Shown: piece by piece, positions 15,617 through 23,201 of the stretch
How positions within the stretch are numbered: the stretch's first letter is position 1
Layout of the letters: every line of letters starts with the position of its first letter
Origin: Eubacterium sp.
GTDB taxonomy: Bacteria; Bacillota_A; Clostridia; Lachnospirales; Lachnospiraceae
Length of the DNA stretch: 36,774 nucleotides
NCBI GenBank assembly: GCA_023663915.1
Contig: JAMPGN010000012.1
Coordinates: 1 to 36,774 of the forward strand
Reading direction: 5' to 3'
Program-made: the position numbers and the translations under genes
Notes under the pieces: generated by a model
Databases searched by the model: none
What the model was told of the DNA's origin: nothing
The model's input: only the letters and a program-made list of their open reading frames with translations

Positions 15617-18487
15617 ATGTCAGACACAATCAAGATGCGTCCACGGGAATATATCAAGATTCGCGGCGCAAGTGAACATAATTTGAAGAACATAAACGTA
15701 GATATTCCGAGAAATGAATTTGTAGTGCTTACGGGGCTGTCCGGTTCGGGTAAGTCCTCACTCGCTTTCGATACGATCTATGCGGAAGGGCAGAGAAGGT
15801 ATATGGAGTCGTTGTCCTCTTACGCAAGACAATTCTTGGGACAGATGGAGAAGCCCAGCGTGGAGAGGATCGAGGGATTGTCCCCGGCGATTTCCATCGA
15901 TCAGAAATCGACCAACCGGAATCCGCGTTCCACAGTGGGGACGGTGACGGAGATCTATGATTATTTCCGCTTGCTGTATGCGCGGATCGGTATACCGCAT
16001 TGCCCGAAGTGCGGCAGGGAGATCCGGAAGCAGACAGTGGACCAGATCGTAGACCAGATATTGGCAATGCCGGAAGGAACGAAGATTCAGCTTCTTGCGC
16101 CGGTAGTGCGCGGCAGGAAAGGGGAACATGCCAAAGTTTTCGAGCGTGCGAAGAAGAGCGGGTATGTGCGCGTGCGCGTGGACGGGAATATGTATGATCT
16201 GTCCGAAGAGATCCCCATGGAGAAAAATATCAAACACAACATAGAGATCATAGTGGATCGCTTGGTGGTCAAAGAAGGGATCGAGAGACGTCTGACGGAT
16301 TCGATCGAGAATGTTTTTGCACTGGCGGAAGGGTTGATGATACTGGATGTGATTGGCGGTGAACCTATCACTTTCAGTCAGAATTTTGCCTGTCCGGATT
16401 GTGGGATCAGTGTCGGCGAGATCGAGCCTAGAAGCTTTTCTTTCAATAATCCCTTCGGAGCCTGCCCGGAATGTCTGGGACTGGGATATAAGATGGAATT
16501 TGACATTGACCTGATGATACCGGACAAGAGCCTCAGTCTGCACGAGGGTGCGATTTCTTCCATGGGATGGCAGTCCAGTGGGGACGAGGGAAGTTTTACG
16601 AATGCCATCTTACAGGCGCTTGCGAAAGAGTACCAATTTAGCATGGATACACCCTATGAAGAGTTACCGCAGAAGATACAGGATATCATCTGCTATGGCA
16701 CGGACGGTAGGAAGGTGGAAGTATATTATGAAGGTCAGCGCGGCAGAGGCGTCTATCCAATCGCTTTTGAGGGATTGATCAAGAATATGGAACGCAGGTA
16801 TCGCGAAACAGGTTCGGATCTAATCAAACAGGAATATGAAAGTTATATGCGCATCACGCCCTGTAAGGAATGCAGGGGAATGCGTCTGAAAAAGGAATCG
16901 CTTGCGGTGACGGTATGCGATAAGAATATTTACGAGATCACTTCCTTGTCTATCAAGAATCTCCATGCTTTTATCGGGGATATGAAATTGACGCGGCAGC
17001 AGGAATTGATCGGTAGTCGGATCTTGAAGGAGATTCGTGCACGCGTTGGATTTTTGATGGAAGTCGGCTTGGAATACCTGTCGTTGTCGAGGGCAACTGG
17101 AAGCTTGTCGGGTGGGGAGGCGCAGCGTATCCGCCTGGCGACTCAGATTGGTTCGGGGCTGGTGGGCGTCTGCTATATTCTCGACGAACCCAGTATCGGT
17201 TTGCATCAGAGAGACAATGACAAACTTATTGCGGCGCTTAAGAATCTGAAAGATTTAGGCAATACCTTGATCGTGGTGGAACATGACGAGGATACCATGC
17301 TGGCGGCGGATCATGTCGTGGATATCGGACCCGGAGCAGGTTCCCACGGCGGCGAGGTGGTAGCGCAAGGGACGGCGCAAGAGATTATGCAGGTGGAGGA
17401 ATCCATCACAGGGCAGTATTTGAGCGGCAAACTGCAGATCCCGGTTCCATCAAAGCGGAGGAAGCCGACCGGTTATCTGACCGTGAGAGGAGCGGCGGAA
17501 AATAACTTAAAGAAAATAGACGTAAAATTCCCGCTGGGGATCATGACATGTGTGACAGGCGTGTCAGGTTCTGGTAAGAGTTCACTGGTCAATGAGGTAT
17601 TATACAAGCATCTTGCACGCGATCTGAACAGGGCGCGCTGTATTCCCGGCAAACATACGAAAATCGAGGGGATTCGGCAACTGGACAAAGTGATTAATAT
17701 CGATCAGTCGCCCATTGGCAGGACACCTCGATCAAACCCAGCCACCTATACGGGAGTGTTCGACCAGATCAGGGATTTGTTTGCATCGACACAGGATGCC
17801 AAGGCGAGAGGATATAAGAAGGGACGTTTCAGTTTCAATGTCAAAGGCGGACGCTGCGAGGCATGCGGCGGTGACGGCATCATCAAGATCGAGATGCATT
17901 TTCTGCCCGATGTCTATGTGCCTTGTGAAGTGTGCGGCGGGAAACGTTACAACAGGGAAACACTGGAAGTCAAATATAAGGGCAAGAGCATTTTTGATGT
18001 TCTGGACATGACGGTTGAGGAGGCGGTTCCGTTTTTTGAGAATCTTCCGTCTATCCGGCGTAAGATTGAGACGCTGTATGATGTAGGGCTTTCCTATGTA
18101 AAACTCGGACAGCCGTCCACCACGTTATCCGGCGGTGAGGCACAGCGTATCAAACTGGCGACGGAACTTAGCAAACGCAGCACAGGCAAGACGATATACA
18201 TTCTGGACGAACCCACAACAGGTTTGCATTTTGCAGATGTTCACAAGTTGGTAGATATTCTGCACAAACTGGCGGAAGGCGGCAATACGGTAGTGGTGAT
18301 TGAGCATAATCTGGATGTGATCAAGACTGCCGACTATATCATCGATATGGGACCGGAAGGCGGCGATGGCGGCGGCACGGTTATTGCGCAGGGAACGCCG
18401 GAGCAGATTGCCGGGAATCCGGCATCTTATACGGGCATCTATGTGAAGAAGATGCTTGACAAGCATGAAAAGAATCTTCACAAATGA
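15617..18487 (+). CDS. uvrA: UvrABC system protein A (damage-recognition ATPase)
   Basis: A 956-residue UvrA with two ABC ATPase halves. Walker A sites GLSGSGKSS (near residue 33) and GVSGSGKSS (near 645) are both intact, each half has the LSGGEAQRI signature, and the [10 protein letters not shown] and [11 protein letters not shown]alker B segments are present. Zinc-finger cysteines occur as CPKCG (near 131), CPDCG/CPECL (near 262-284) and CEACG/CEVCG (near 746-772). It scans DNA for bulky lesions and delivers UvrB. I prefer the ATG at 15617 to the in-frame ATG at 15605, because GGAGGA lies at 15607-15612. It is probably co-transcribed with uvrB, since no terminator lies between. Confidence 0.98.
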   Translation: MSDTIKMRPREYIKIRGASEHNLKNINVDIPRNEFVVLTGLSGSGKSSLAFDTIYAEGQRRYMESLSSYARQFLGQMEKPSVERIEGLSPAISIDQKSTNRNPRSTVGTVTEIYDYFRLLYARIGIPHCPKCGREIRKQTVDQIVDQILAMPEGTKIQLLAPVVRGRKGEHAKVFERAKKSGYVRVRVDGNMYDLSEEIPMEKNIKHNIEIIVDRLVVKEGIERRLTDSIENVFALAEGLMILDVIGGEPITFSQNFACPDCGISVGEIEPRSFSFNNPFGACPECLGLGYKMEFDIDLMIPDKSLSLHEGAISSMGWQSSGDEGSFTNAILQALAKEYQFSMDTPYEELPQKIQDIICYGTDGRKVEVYYEGQRGRGVYPIAFEGLIKNMERRYRETGSDLIKQEYESYMRITPCKECRGMRLKKESLAVTVCDKNIYEITSLSIKNLHAFIGDMKLTRQQELIGSRILKEIRARVGFLMEVGLEYLSLSRATGSLSGGEAQRIRLATQIGSGLVGVCYILDEPSIGLHQRDNDKLIAALKNLKDLGNTLIVVEHDEDTMLAADHVVDIGPGAGSHGGEVVAQGTAQEIMQVEESITGQYLSGKLQIPVPSKRRKPTGYLTVRGAAENNLKKIDVKFPLGIMTCVTGVSGSGKSSLVNEVLYKHLARDLNRARCIPGKHTKIEGIRQLDKVINIDQSPIGRTPRSNPATYTGVFDQIRDLFASTQDAKARGYKKGRFSFNVKGGRCEACGGDGIIKIEMHFLPDVYVPCEVCGGKRYNRETLEVKYKGKSIFDVLDMTVEEAVPFFENLPSIRRKIETLYDVGLSYVKLGQPSTTLSGGEAQRIKLATELSKRSTGKTIYILDEPTTGLHFADVHKLVDILHKLAEGGNTVVVIEHNLDVIKTADYIIDMGPEGGDGGGTVIAQGTPEQIAGNPASYTGIYVKKMLDKHEKNLHK

Positions 18488-18634
18488 TAAGCGGATCATT
18501 CAAAACGGTTATTGCGATGCAACGAAATAAAAGGAAATTGTTATGAAATGATTTGTCATTCACTTTATGCCCGCAGTCGGTCTGACGATATATGAAATAT
18601 AACAAAGGTACATGATAGTCAGGAGAGTGGAGAG

Positions 18635-19285
18635 GTGAACATTCATATACAGAGTCTTAACAATTCTATTTTAGGCGGAATGCCTGTGGGAAATCGCGGA
18701 TTGAAGAGTACGCAGCAGAAGATGCAGCGGCAGGAAGAGCGCGATAACCGGATTGCCTTTTTTGAACAGCAGAAAGATAATCTGAAAAATCTGAAATGTG
18801 AAACGGTCGAAGAAATAGCGAAGAAGCTCGATCTGTTTCATTCTTATGAGGACCAGATTGCTGCGGCTAAGGCGGCTTATAACAACGAGCAGATGATGCA
18901 TATCATGGATGAGTCACGCGAATTGGGTGAGAAGATTGCCAAGGCGGCGGAGAAGATGGAGCCTAAGACCGCCGAGGAGAGACTGGAAGATCTCGTGGAA
19001 GAGGCAACGGGTGTTGACGGAGGTTCGGGCATACTGGAAGAAGTGATGGATGAAGTCACCGAGATTCAGGAAGAACTGCAGGAGACGCTGGAAGAAGAAC
19101 TTCATGAAACGGTAGAAGAGGAAATTCAGAAGAAGGTGGAAGAAGAGCTGCAGGAAGCGGCAGGAGAGGGATTGCAGAAAGGATTTGCCAATGGAATTGC
19201 GCAAGTGGTAAATAACGCAGAAACTATGATTGCCGCGGAACGGTCTAGGACAGCGCTCTATGCACCGATCGATCTGCGGGTCTGA
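18635..19285 (+). CDS. Unknown Glu-rich coiled-coil protein
   Basis: A 216-residue protein that I do not recognise. Residues 25-60 are Gln/Glu/Arg-rich and probably helical; residues 105-175 are extremely Glu-rich, with heptad-like repeats of the LEEELHETVEEE kind, so a long coiled coil is likely. There is no signal peptide or membrane segment. The start is a GTG with AGGAGAGTGGAG just upstream. It sits between uvrA and a flagellar/cytoskeletal operon, preceded by 147 bases without a clear promoter. The position suggests, but does not show, a link to flagella or cell shape. Confidence in coding is fair because the frame is long, free of stops and properly led. Confidence 0.65.
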   Translation: MNIHIQSLNNSILGGMPVGNRGLKSTQQKMQRQEERDNRIAFFEQQKDNLKNLKCETVEEIAKKLDLFHSYEDQIAAAKAAYNNEQMMHIMDESRELGEKIAKAAEKMEPKTAEERLEDLVEEATGVDGGSGILEEVMDEVTEIQEELQETLEEELHETVEEEIQKKVEEELQEAAGEGLQKGFANGIAQVVNNAETMIAAERSRTALYAPIDLRV

Positions 19286-19331
19286 CGGTAAGAAGATTCT
19301 GTGTCGAAAATATTTTGGTTATACAAAAGCC

Positions 19332-19420
19332 GCTTCCGTTATTCGGGTAAAATTTTCCTGTGAGCCAGGGTTAAGAAAATTAAATGACTATCCGATAAAG
19401 ATAACATAAGGCACGGAAGC
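19332..19420 (+). ncRNA. Riboswitch-like structured RNA upstream of mbl
   Basis: A long-range perfect 8-bp stem joins GCTTCCGT (19332-19339) with ACGGAAGC (19413-19420). It encloses a hairpin, AATTTTC (19351-19357) with GAAAATT (19375-19381), having an inner CCTG/CAGG step, and a possible TCGG/CCGA pairing. The right arm of the closing stem abuts and competes with a terminator that begins at 19420. I could not match it to c-di-GMP, c-di-AMP, or other classes I know. A weak promoter-like TTCTGT-N17-TATACA (19297-19325) would start RNA close to 19332. Confidence 0.4.
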
Positions 19421-19471
19421 CAGAAACAGGACGGAAGGAACCGTTCTGCTTTTGGTGTTTTTCATTTTTTT
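19420..19471 (+). terminator. Terminator/attenuator before the mbl promoter
   Basis: CCAGAA, one mismatch and CAGGACGG (19420-19434) pair with CCGTTCTG and TTTTGG (19441-19455), with a six-base loop, then a T-rich run to 19471. It ends transcription after the coiled-coil gene or acts as the expression platform of the preceding structured RNA. Confidence 0.7.
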
Positions 19472-19492
19472 CAAAAAAAATAATAAAAGCCT

Positions 19493-19520
19493 TTGAAAAA
19501 CCATTTCTTTAGGTTATAAT
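19493..19520 (+). promoter_or_regulatory. Promoter of the mbl-flagellar rod genes
   Basis: TTGAAA (19493-19498), a 16-base spacer and a perfect TATAAT (19515-19520). It leaves a 5' leader of about 140 bases before mbl. A second possible promoter, TTGACA-N15-TATAGA (19612-19638), has short spacing. Confidence 0.7.
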
Positions 19521-19667
19521 ATATCCAGCGTAATGCGCTTTTTTCTGGAAAAGACGGGTTAATATTCGGAAAAACGAGTTTTTTAGGCGTAAAACCGTAC
19601 TAATGTTTAGCTTGACAGTAACTGGAAATTATTATAGAGAGACCGTGGGAAAGGGGATCAAAGACAA

Positions 19668-20660
19668 ATGCAGTACACAGATATCGGAATTGATTTGGGA
19701 ACAGCCAGCATACTGGTCTACATCAGAGGCAAGGGAGTTGTATTGAAAGAGCCCTCTGTTGTAGCTTTTGATAGAGATACCAATAAGATCAAGGCAATCG
19801 GTGAGGATGCCAGGCTGATGCTCGGAAGGACACCGGGCAACATCGTCGCTGTCAGACCGCTTCGGCAGGGCGTTATCTCGGACTATCAAGTCACAGAGAA
19901 AATGATGAAATATTTTATCCAGAAGGCGTTAGGCAGAAAGACATTCCGTAAGCCCCGCATAGCGGTGTGTGTGCCCAGCGGTGTTACGGAAGTTGAGAAG
20001 AAAGCGGTTGAGGACGCGACCTACCAGGCGGGTGCGCGGGAAGTGTCCATTATTGAAGAGCCTATTGCGGCGGCGATCGGTGCAGGAATCGATATTGCCA
20101 AGCCATGCGGCAATATGATTGTAGATATCGGCGGCGGAACTTCCGATATAGCCGTTATTTCATTGGGCGGTACGGTTGTCAGCGCATCGATTAAGATTGC
20201 GGGGGATGATTTTGACGAGGCGATCGTGCGTTATATGCGTAAGAAACATAATCTGCTGATCGGCGAAAGAACGGCGGAGGATTTGAAGATAAGGATCGGT
20301 TCTGCATACAAGAGACCGGAAGTGGATTATATGGATGTCAGAGGACGTAATCTGGTGACGGGTCTTCCGCGTACTGTCAAAGTGTCGTCGGAGGAGACGG
20401 AAGAAGCGCTCCACGAAACGACCGTGCAGATTGTCGAGACGATCCACAGTGTTTTGGAGAAAACACCGCCGGAACTTGCGGCTGATATCGCTGACAGGGG
20501 TATCGTGCTCACAGGTGGGGGAAGCCTGTTAAGAGGTCTGGAAGATCTGATTGCTGCCAAGACCGGAATTAATACGATGACGGCGGAAGACCCGATGACG
20601 GCAGTTGCTGTCGGCACGGGCAGATACGTAGAATTTCTGGCGGGATACCGCGAGGATTAA
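19668..20660 (+). CDS. mbl: MreB/Mbl-family actin-like shape protein
   Basis: A 330-residue actin-like ATPase. The phosphate-1 loop reads IGIDLGTASILVY (about residues 6-18), phosphate-2 reads VDIGGGTSDIAV (near 153-164), and the adenosine motif LTGGGSLLRGLE lies near 282-293. MreB-family filaments guide cell-wall synthesis at the membrane. The two genes that follow encode flagellar rod proteins, the same mbl-flhO-flhP order seen in Bacillus subtilis, which favours Mbl over MreB. No mreC or mreD is adjacent. The ATG at 19668 is preceded by AAGGGGATC at a longish spacing. Confidence 0.88.
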   Translation: MQYTDIGIDLGTASILVYIRGKGVVLKEPSVVAFDRDTNKIKAIGEDARLMLGRTPGNIVAVRPLRQGVISDYQVTEKMMKYFIQKALGRKTFRKPRIAVCVPSGVTEVEKKAVEDATYQAGAREVSIIEEPIAAAIGAGIDIAKPCGNMIVDIGGGTSDIAVISLGGTVVSASIKIAGDDFDEAIVRYMRKKHNLLIGERTAEDLKIRIGSAYKRPEVDYMDVRGRNLVTGLPRTVKVSSEETEEALHETTVQIVETIHSVLEKTPPELAADIADRGIVLTGGGSLLRGLEDLIAAKTGINTMTAEDPMTAVAVGTGRYVEFLAGYRED

Positions 20661-20675
20661 AAGGGGTAATGGAAT

Positions 20676-21533
20676 ATGCTTAAAGGATTGTACACGGCGT
20701 ATACCGGAATGATCAATGAACAGCACAGAATGGATGTCATGACGAACAATCTGGCGAATGCGGACACCAACGGTTTCAAGAAAGAGGGTGCGACGAGCCA
20801 GGCGTTTGACAGTGTGCTTGCCTACAAGATCAAGGATCTGTCCGAGGCGGGCAATCTTCCAAAGCTGCTCAGCACGCCGAAAGCTGTTGATGAGTATGAA
20901 ATGAATAATGAGGCGAATCCGGATTATCTTGAGAACAGGGTCACGAGAGTCGGTATGAACCTCGGCGTCAAGACGGGAGAGAATTATGTGGACTATTCGG
21001 AAGGTCCCATGAAAGTGACGGACAATCCGCTTGACCTTGCGATTGCCGGCAATGGATTTTTTGCGGTGGAATATACGAACAAGGCGGGTGAGACTTCCAC
21101 GAAGTACACGCGGGACGGTAATTTCACCATGGATCGCCAGGGATATCTGATGACGCAGGATGGTGATTTTGTCTTGGACGAGAACGGTCGGCGGATCAGA
21201 ATGAACACGGCATTGCCCGTGAGTATTGACCGTGATGGCAACATCACACAGGATGGCGTGGCGGTGGCGACGGTCGGACTGACAGATTTTGAAGATTACG
21301 ATTATCTGGAGCGTTTCGGTGAGAACTTTTTTGAACCGGTGGAAGGCGCAACGGAGATAGAAGCGGATGCAGACATCCGCGCGGGAGTGCTGGAAATGGC
21401 AAACATGTCCGTCGTGACAGAGATGGTCAATATGATTGCCATCCAGAGACAGTATGACAGTAACCAGAAGGTGATCACCACATACGATGAAACACTTGAC
21501 ATTGCAGTAAGCCAGTTGGGTAAAGTCAGATAA
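20676..21533 (+). CDS. flgF: Flagellar hook-basal body rod protein (FlgF/FlhO-like)
   Basis: A 285-residue member of the FlgF/FlgG rod family. The N-terminal rod signature NNLANADTNGFKKEG lies near residues 26-40, and the C-terminal signature EMVNMIAIQRQYDSNQKVI lies near 249-267. A central domain (about 105-215) gives the D1-type lobe. It polymerises in the distal rod of the flagellum after secretion by the flagellar export apparatus, hence no Sec signal. It starts 15 bases after mbl with AAAGGGGTAATGG. The next gene is a second rod protein, so one is FlgF-like (FlhO) and one is FlgG-like (FlhP); assignment between the two rests on order and length. Confidence 0.88.
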   Translation: MLKGLYTAYTGMINEQHRMDVMTNNLANADTNGFKKEGATSQAFDSVLAYKIKDLSEAGNLPKLLSTPKAVDEYEMNNEANPDYLENRVTRVGMNLGVKTGENYVDYSEGPMKVTDNPLDLAIAGNGFFAVEYTNKAGETSTKYTRDGNFTMDRQGYLMTQDGDFVLDENGRRIRMNTALPVSIDRDGNITQDGVAVATVGLTDFEDYDYLERFGENFFEPVEGATEIEADADIRAGVLEMANMSVVTEMVNMIAIQRQYDSNQKVITTYDETLDIAVSQLGKVR

Positions 21534-21552
21534 GTTATAGGAGGCGTAAAAT

Positions 21553-22371
21553 ATGGTTAGGAGTTTATGGTCGGCAGCGACCGGAATGAATGCACAGCAG
21601 GCAAATGTAGATACGATTGCCAATAATCTGGCAAACGTAAACTCGGCGGGATATAAGGCTCAGGTGGCACAGTTTAAATCCCTTTTATACCAGCATTTGC
21701 AGTCGGTAACGACAACGGCGAATGGCAATCCAAAACCTACGAGTTCACAGGTTGGATTAGGTGTTCGTATTTCATCGATCAATTCTATTTTTTCGCAGGG
21801 AAGTTTGTTGGATTCCCAGAGTGACACCGCGTTTGCGATCGAGGGAGACGGATTCTTTGCGATACGTGGTGAGGATGGCAATACATACTATACGAGAAAT
21901 GGTGATTTTACATGGGCGTTGACAGGCAATAACAGGATCACGCTGACGAATGCCGACGGACTTCCGGTGCTGATGACGACGGGAAGAGAGGTCAATTTAG
22001 ATCGGAGCTATATCGCAAACCGCCTTTCGATCAGTGAAGATGGTGAGATATGCTATCCCGATGAAAATAATAATCCGCAGCCGATCGGAATGAAAATCGC
22101 TTTATTCCAGTTTAATAATCCCGGCGGTCTAAATAGAGTAGGGGATACCTTGTTTGCAGAGACCGACGCCAGCGGCAGACCGATTAACGAGGAGACGAAT
22201 GCCGATGTGCGTAAGAGCAGGATTGTACAGGGCTATCTGGAAGGCTCTAATGTGTCGGTTGCGAATGAGATGGTCAATCTGATCGTGGCGCAGCGTGCAT
22301 ATGAGATGAATTCCAAGGCGATCACGACGTCGGATTCCATGATGGAAACGGCGAATAACTTGAAACGGTAA
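21553..22371 (+). CDS. flgG: Flagellar distal rod protein (FlgG/FlhP-like)
   Basis: A 272-residue rod protein. The family N-terminus NNLANVNSAGYKAQ occupies about residues 24-37, followed by the VAQFKSLLYQ segment that distinguishes FlgG-like proteins, and the C-terminus has ANEMVNLIVAQRAYEMNSK near 238-256. It shares overall layout with the preceding gene, indicating an old duplication. Ribosome site TAGGAGGCG is 19 bases downstream of the flgF stop. The flgJ-like gene would follow directly but is separated from it by 353 bases of palindromic repeats, so these may have inserted in the operon. Confidence 0.92.
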   Translation: MVRSLWSAATGMNAQQANVDTIANNLANVNSAGYKAQVAQFKSLLYQHLQSVTTTANGNPKPTSSQVGLGVRISSINSIFSQGSLLDSQSDTAFAIEGDGFFAIRGEDGNTYYTRNGDFTWALTGNNRITLTNADGLPVLMTTGREVNLDRSYIANRLSISEDGEICYPDENNNPQPIGMKIALFQFNNPGGLNRVGDTLFAETDASGRPINEETNADVRKSRIVQGYLEGSNVSVANEMVNLIVAQRAYEMNSKAITTSDSMMETANNLKR

Positions 22372-22373
22372 TA

Positions 22374-22690
22374 GTGTGAGAAGTACTTCTAACCACTCGC
22401 AGCAAAGGCTGCTTCGCGGAGAAGTACTAGATTTGCCGTAGGCAAATCATTCTCACACAAGAAGAACTTCTAAAGCTCGCGCCATAGGACGCTTCGCTAA
22501 GAAGTTCTAAGTCTCGTGCAGGAGAATGCCAAAATGCGGGCATTCTCCGTATTGGTGAGAAATACAAGATTTGTTTCTGGCAAATTATTCTCACACAAGA
22601 AGAACTTCTAAAGCTCGCGCCATAGGGCGCTTCGCTAAGAAGTTCTAAGTCTCACACAGGAGGATGCCAAAAGCAGGCATTCTCCGTATA
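22374..22690. repeat. Array of nested palindromic repeats between flgG and flgJ
   Basis: Part 1 (22374-22458) is a cloverleaf: GTGTGAGAA/TTCTCACAC as outer stem encloses AGTACTTCT/AGAAGTACT (22382-22390, 22420-22428) and GATTTGCC/GGCAAATC (22430-22448). Part 2 exists twice at a 138-base offset, 22443-22515 and 22581-22653, nearly identical; each has arms AGAACTTCT/AGAAGTTCT around an inner hairpin, and is followed by a GGAGAATGCC/GGCATTCTCC-type hairpin (22521-22548; 22659-22685). The stretch 22555-22599 is a decayed version of part 1. All three hairpin bodies share CTCGC on the left and TTCGC on the right. No coding frame is convincing here. Confidence 0.85.
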
Positions 22691-22724
22691 GATTGGAATA
22701 GGAAGAGCAGGAAGGATAAGGGGC

Positions 22725-23084
22725 ATGGATTTAACGGGATTGGGACAGTATACGGATTATATGACAGACACGAACAGGATAGCGGCGGAGAATCTGCAGA
22801 AGAATCTTGAGAATGCTGCACAGACGAAAGAAGCACAGGACGAGGCACTTTTGGATGCCTGTAAGCAGTTTGAGTCTTATTTGTGGGAACAGGTTTATAA
22901 AGAGATGGAGAAAACCGCAAAAGTTTTCAGTGATGACAACGATCAGGAGGGCTACGCTTCCAATATGGTGGATTGCTTTAAGGATGCATTTTTCCAGAAG
23001 ATTTCGGAGCAGACGACTGCGGAAGGTTCTAATTCTCTGGCGCAGATGTTATATGAACAGGCGAAACGCAACTATAATCTATAA
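22725..23084 (+). CDS. flgJ: FlgJ-type flagellar rod-binding protein
   Basis: A 119-residue protein matching only the rod-binding N-terminal domain of FlgJ: ALLDACKQFESYLWEQVYKE near residues 42-61 is the family's opening helix, and YASNMVDCFKDAFFQKIS near 78-95 and the SLAQMLYEQ segment near 106-114 complete it. It lacks the muramidase domain found in proteobacterial FlgJ, as is normal in Bacillota. It caps or scaffolds the growing rod. The ATG at 22725 follows AAGGATAAGGGGC. A terminator lies immediately after, so this is the last flagellar gene in this unit. Confidence 0.82.
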   Translation: MDLTGLGQYTDYMTDTNRIAAENLQKNLENAAQTKEAQDEALLDACKQFESYLWEQVYKEMEKTAKVFSDDNDQEGYASNMVDCFKDAFFQKISEQTTAEGSNSLAQMLYEQAKRNYNL

Positions 23085-23110
23085 CGGAATTGATATTTTA
23101 TTCGGAGAAG

Positions 23111-23137
23111 AGGGCTGCTTGCTAAGCAGTCCTTTAT
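23111..23137 (+). terminator. Terminator after the flagellar rod genes
   Basis: AGGGCTGCTT (23111-23120) pairs with AAGCAGTCCT (23124-23133) through one G-T pair and a 3-base loop, then TTATTGT. The T-run is short, so some read-through into recD2 is possible. Confidence 0.7.
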
Positions 23138-23201
23138 TGTGTATGATGGAATAGATGCAGAACTTTGCAGAAAGATCAGTAAATCGGGAAGTGCGGTATT
23201 C

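Noticed and set aside
15758..16543. Minus-strand open frame of 261 codons inside uvrA
   Set aside because: uvrA is certain from its ATPase and zinc motifs; the antisense frame has no start signals.
18564..18591. Possible flagellar sigma-28 promoter before the coiled-coil gene
   Set aside because: GACGATAT at 18584 resembles the -10, but the -35 would be TTAT rather than TAAA, so I do not call it.
19525..19545. Small hairpin and T-run right after the mbl promoter as a terminator
   Set aside because: The stem AGCG/CGCT has only 4 pairs, too weak for a terminator.
20529..21623. Minus-strand open frame of 364 codons across mbl and the rod gene
   Set aside because: It overlaps three clear genes in the opposite sense and its product is rich in His, Arg and Ile typical of shadow frames.
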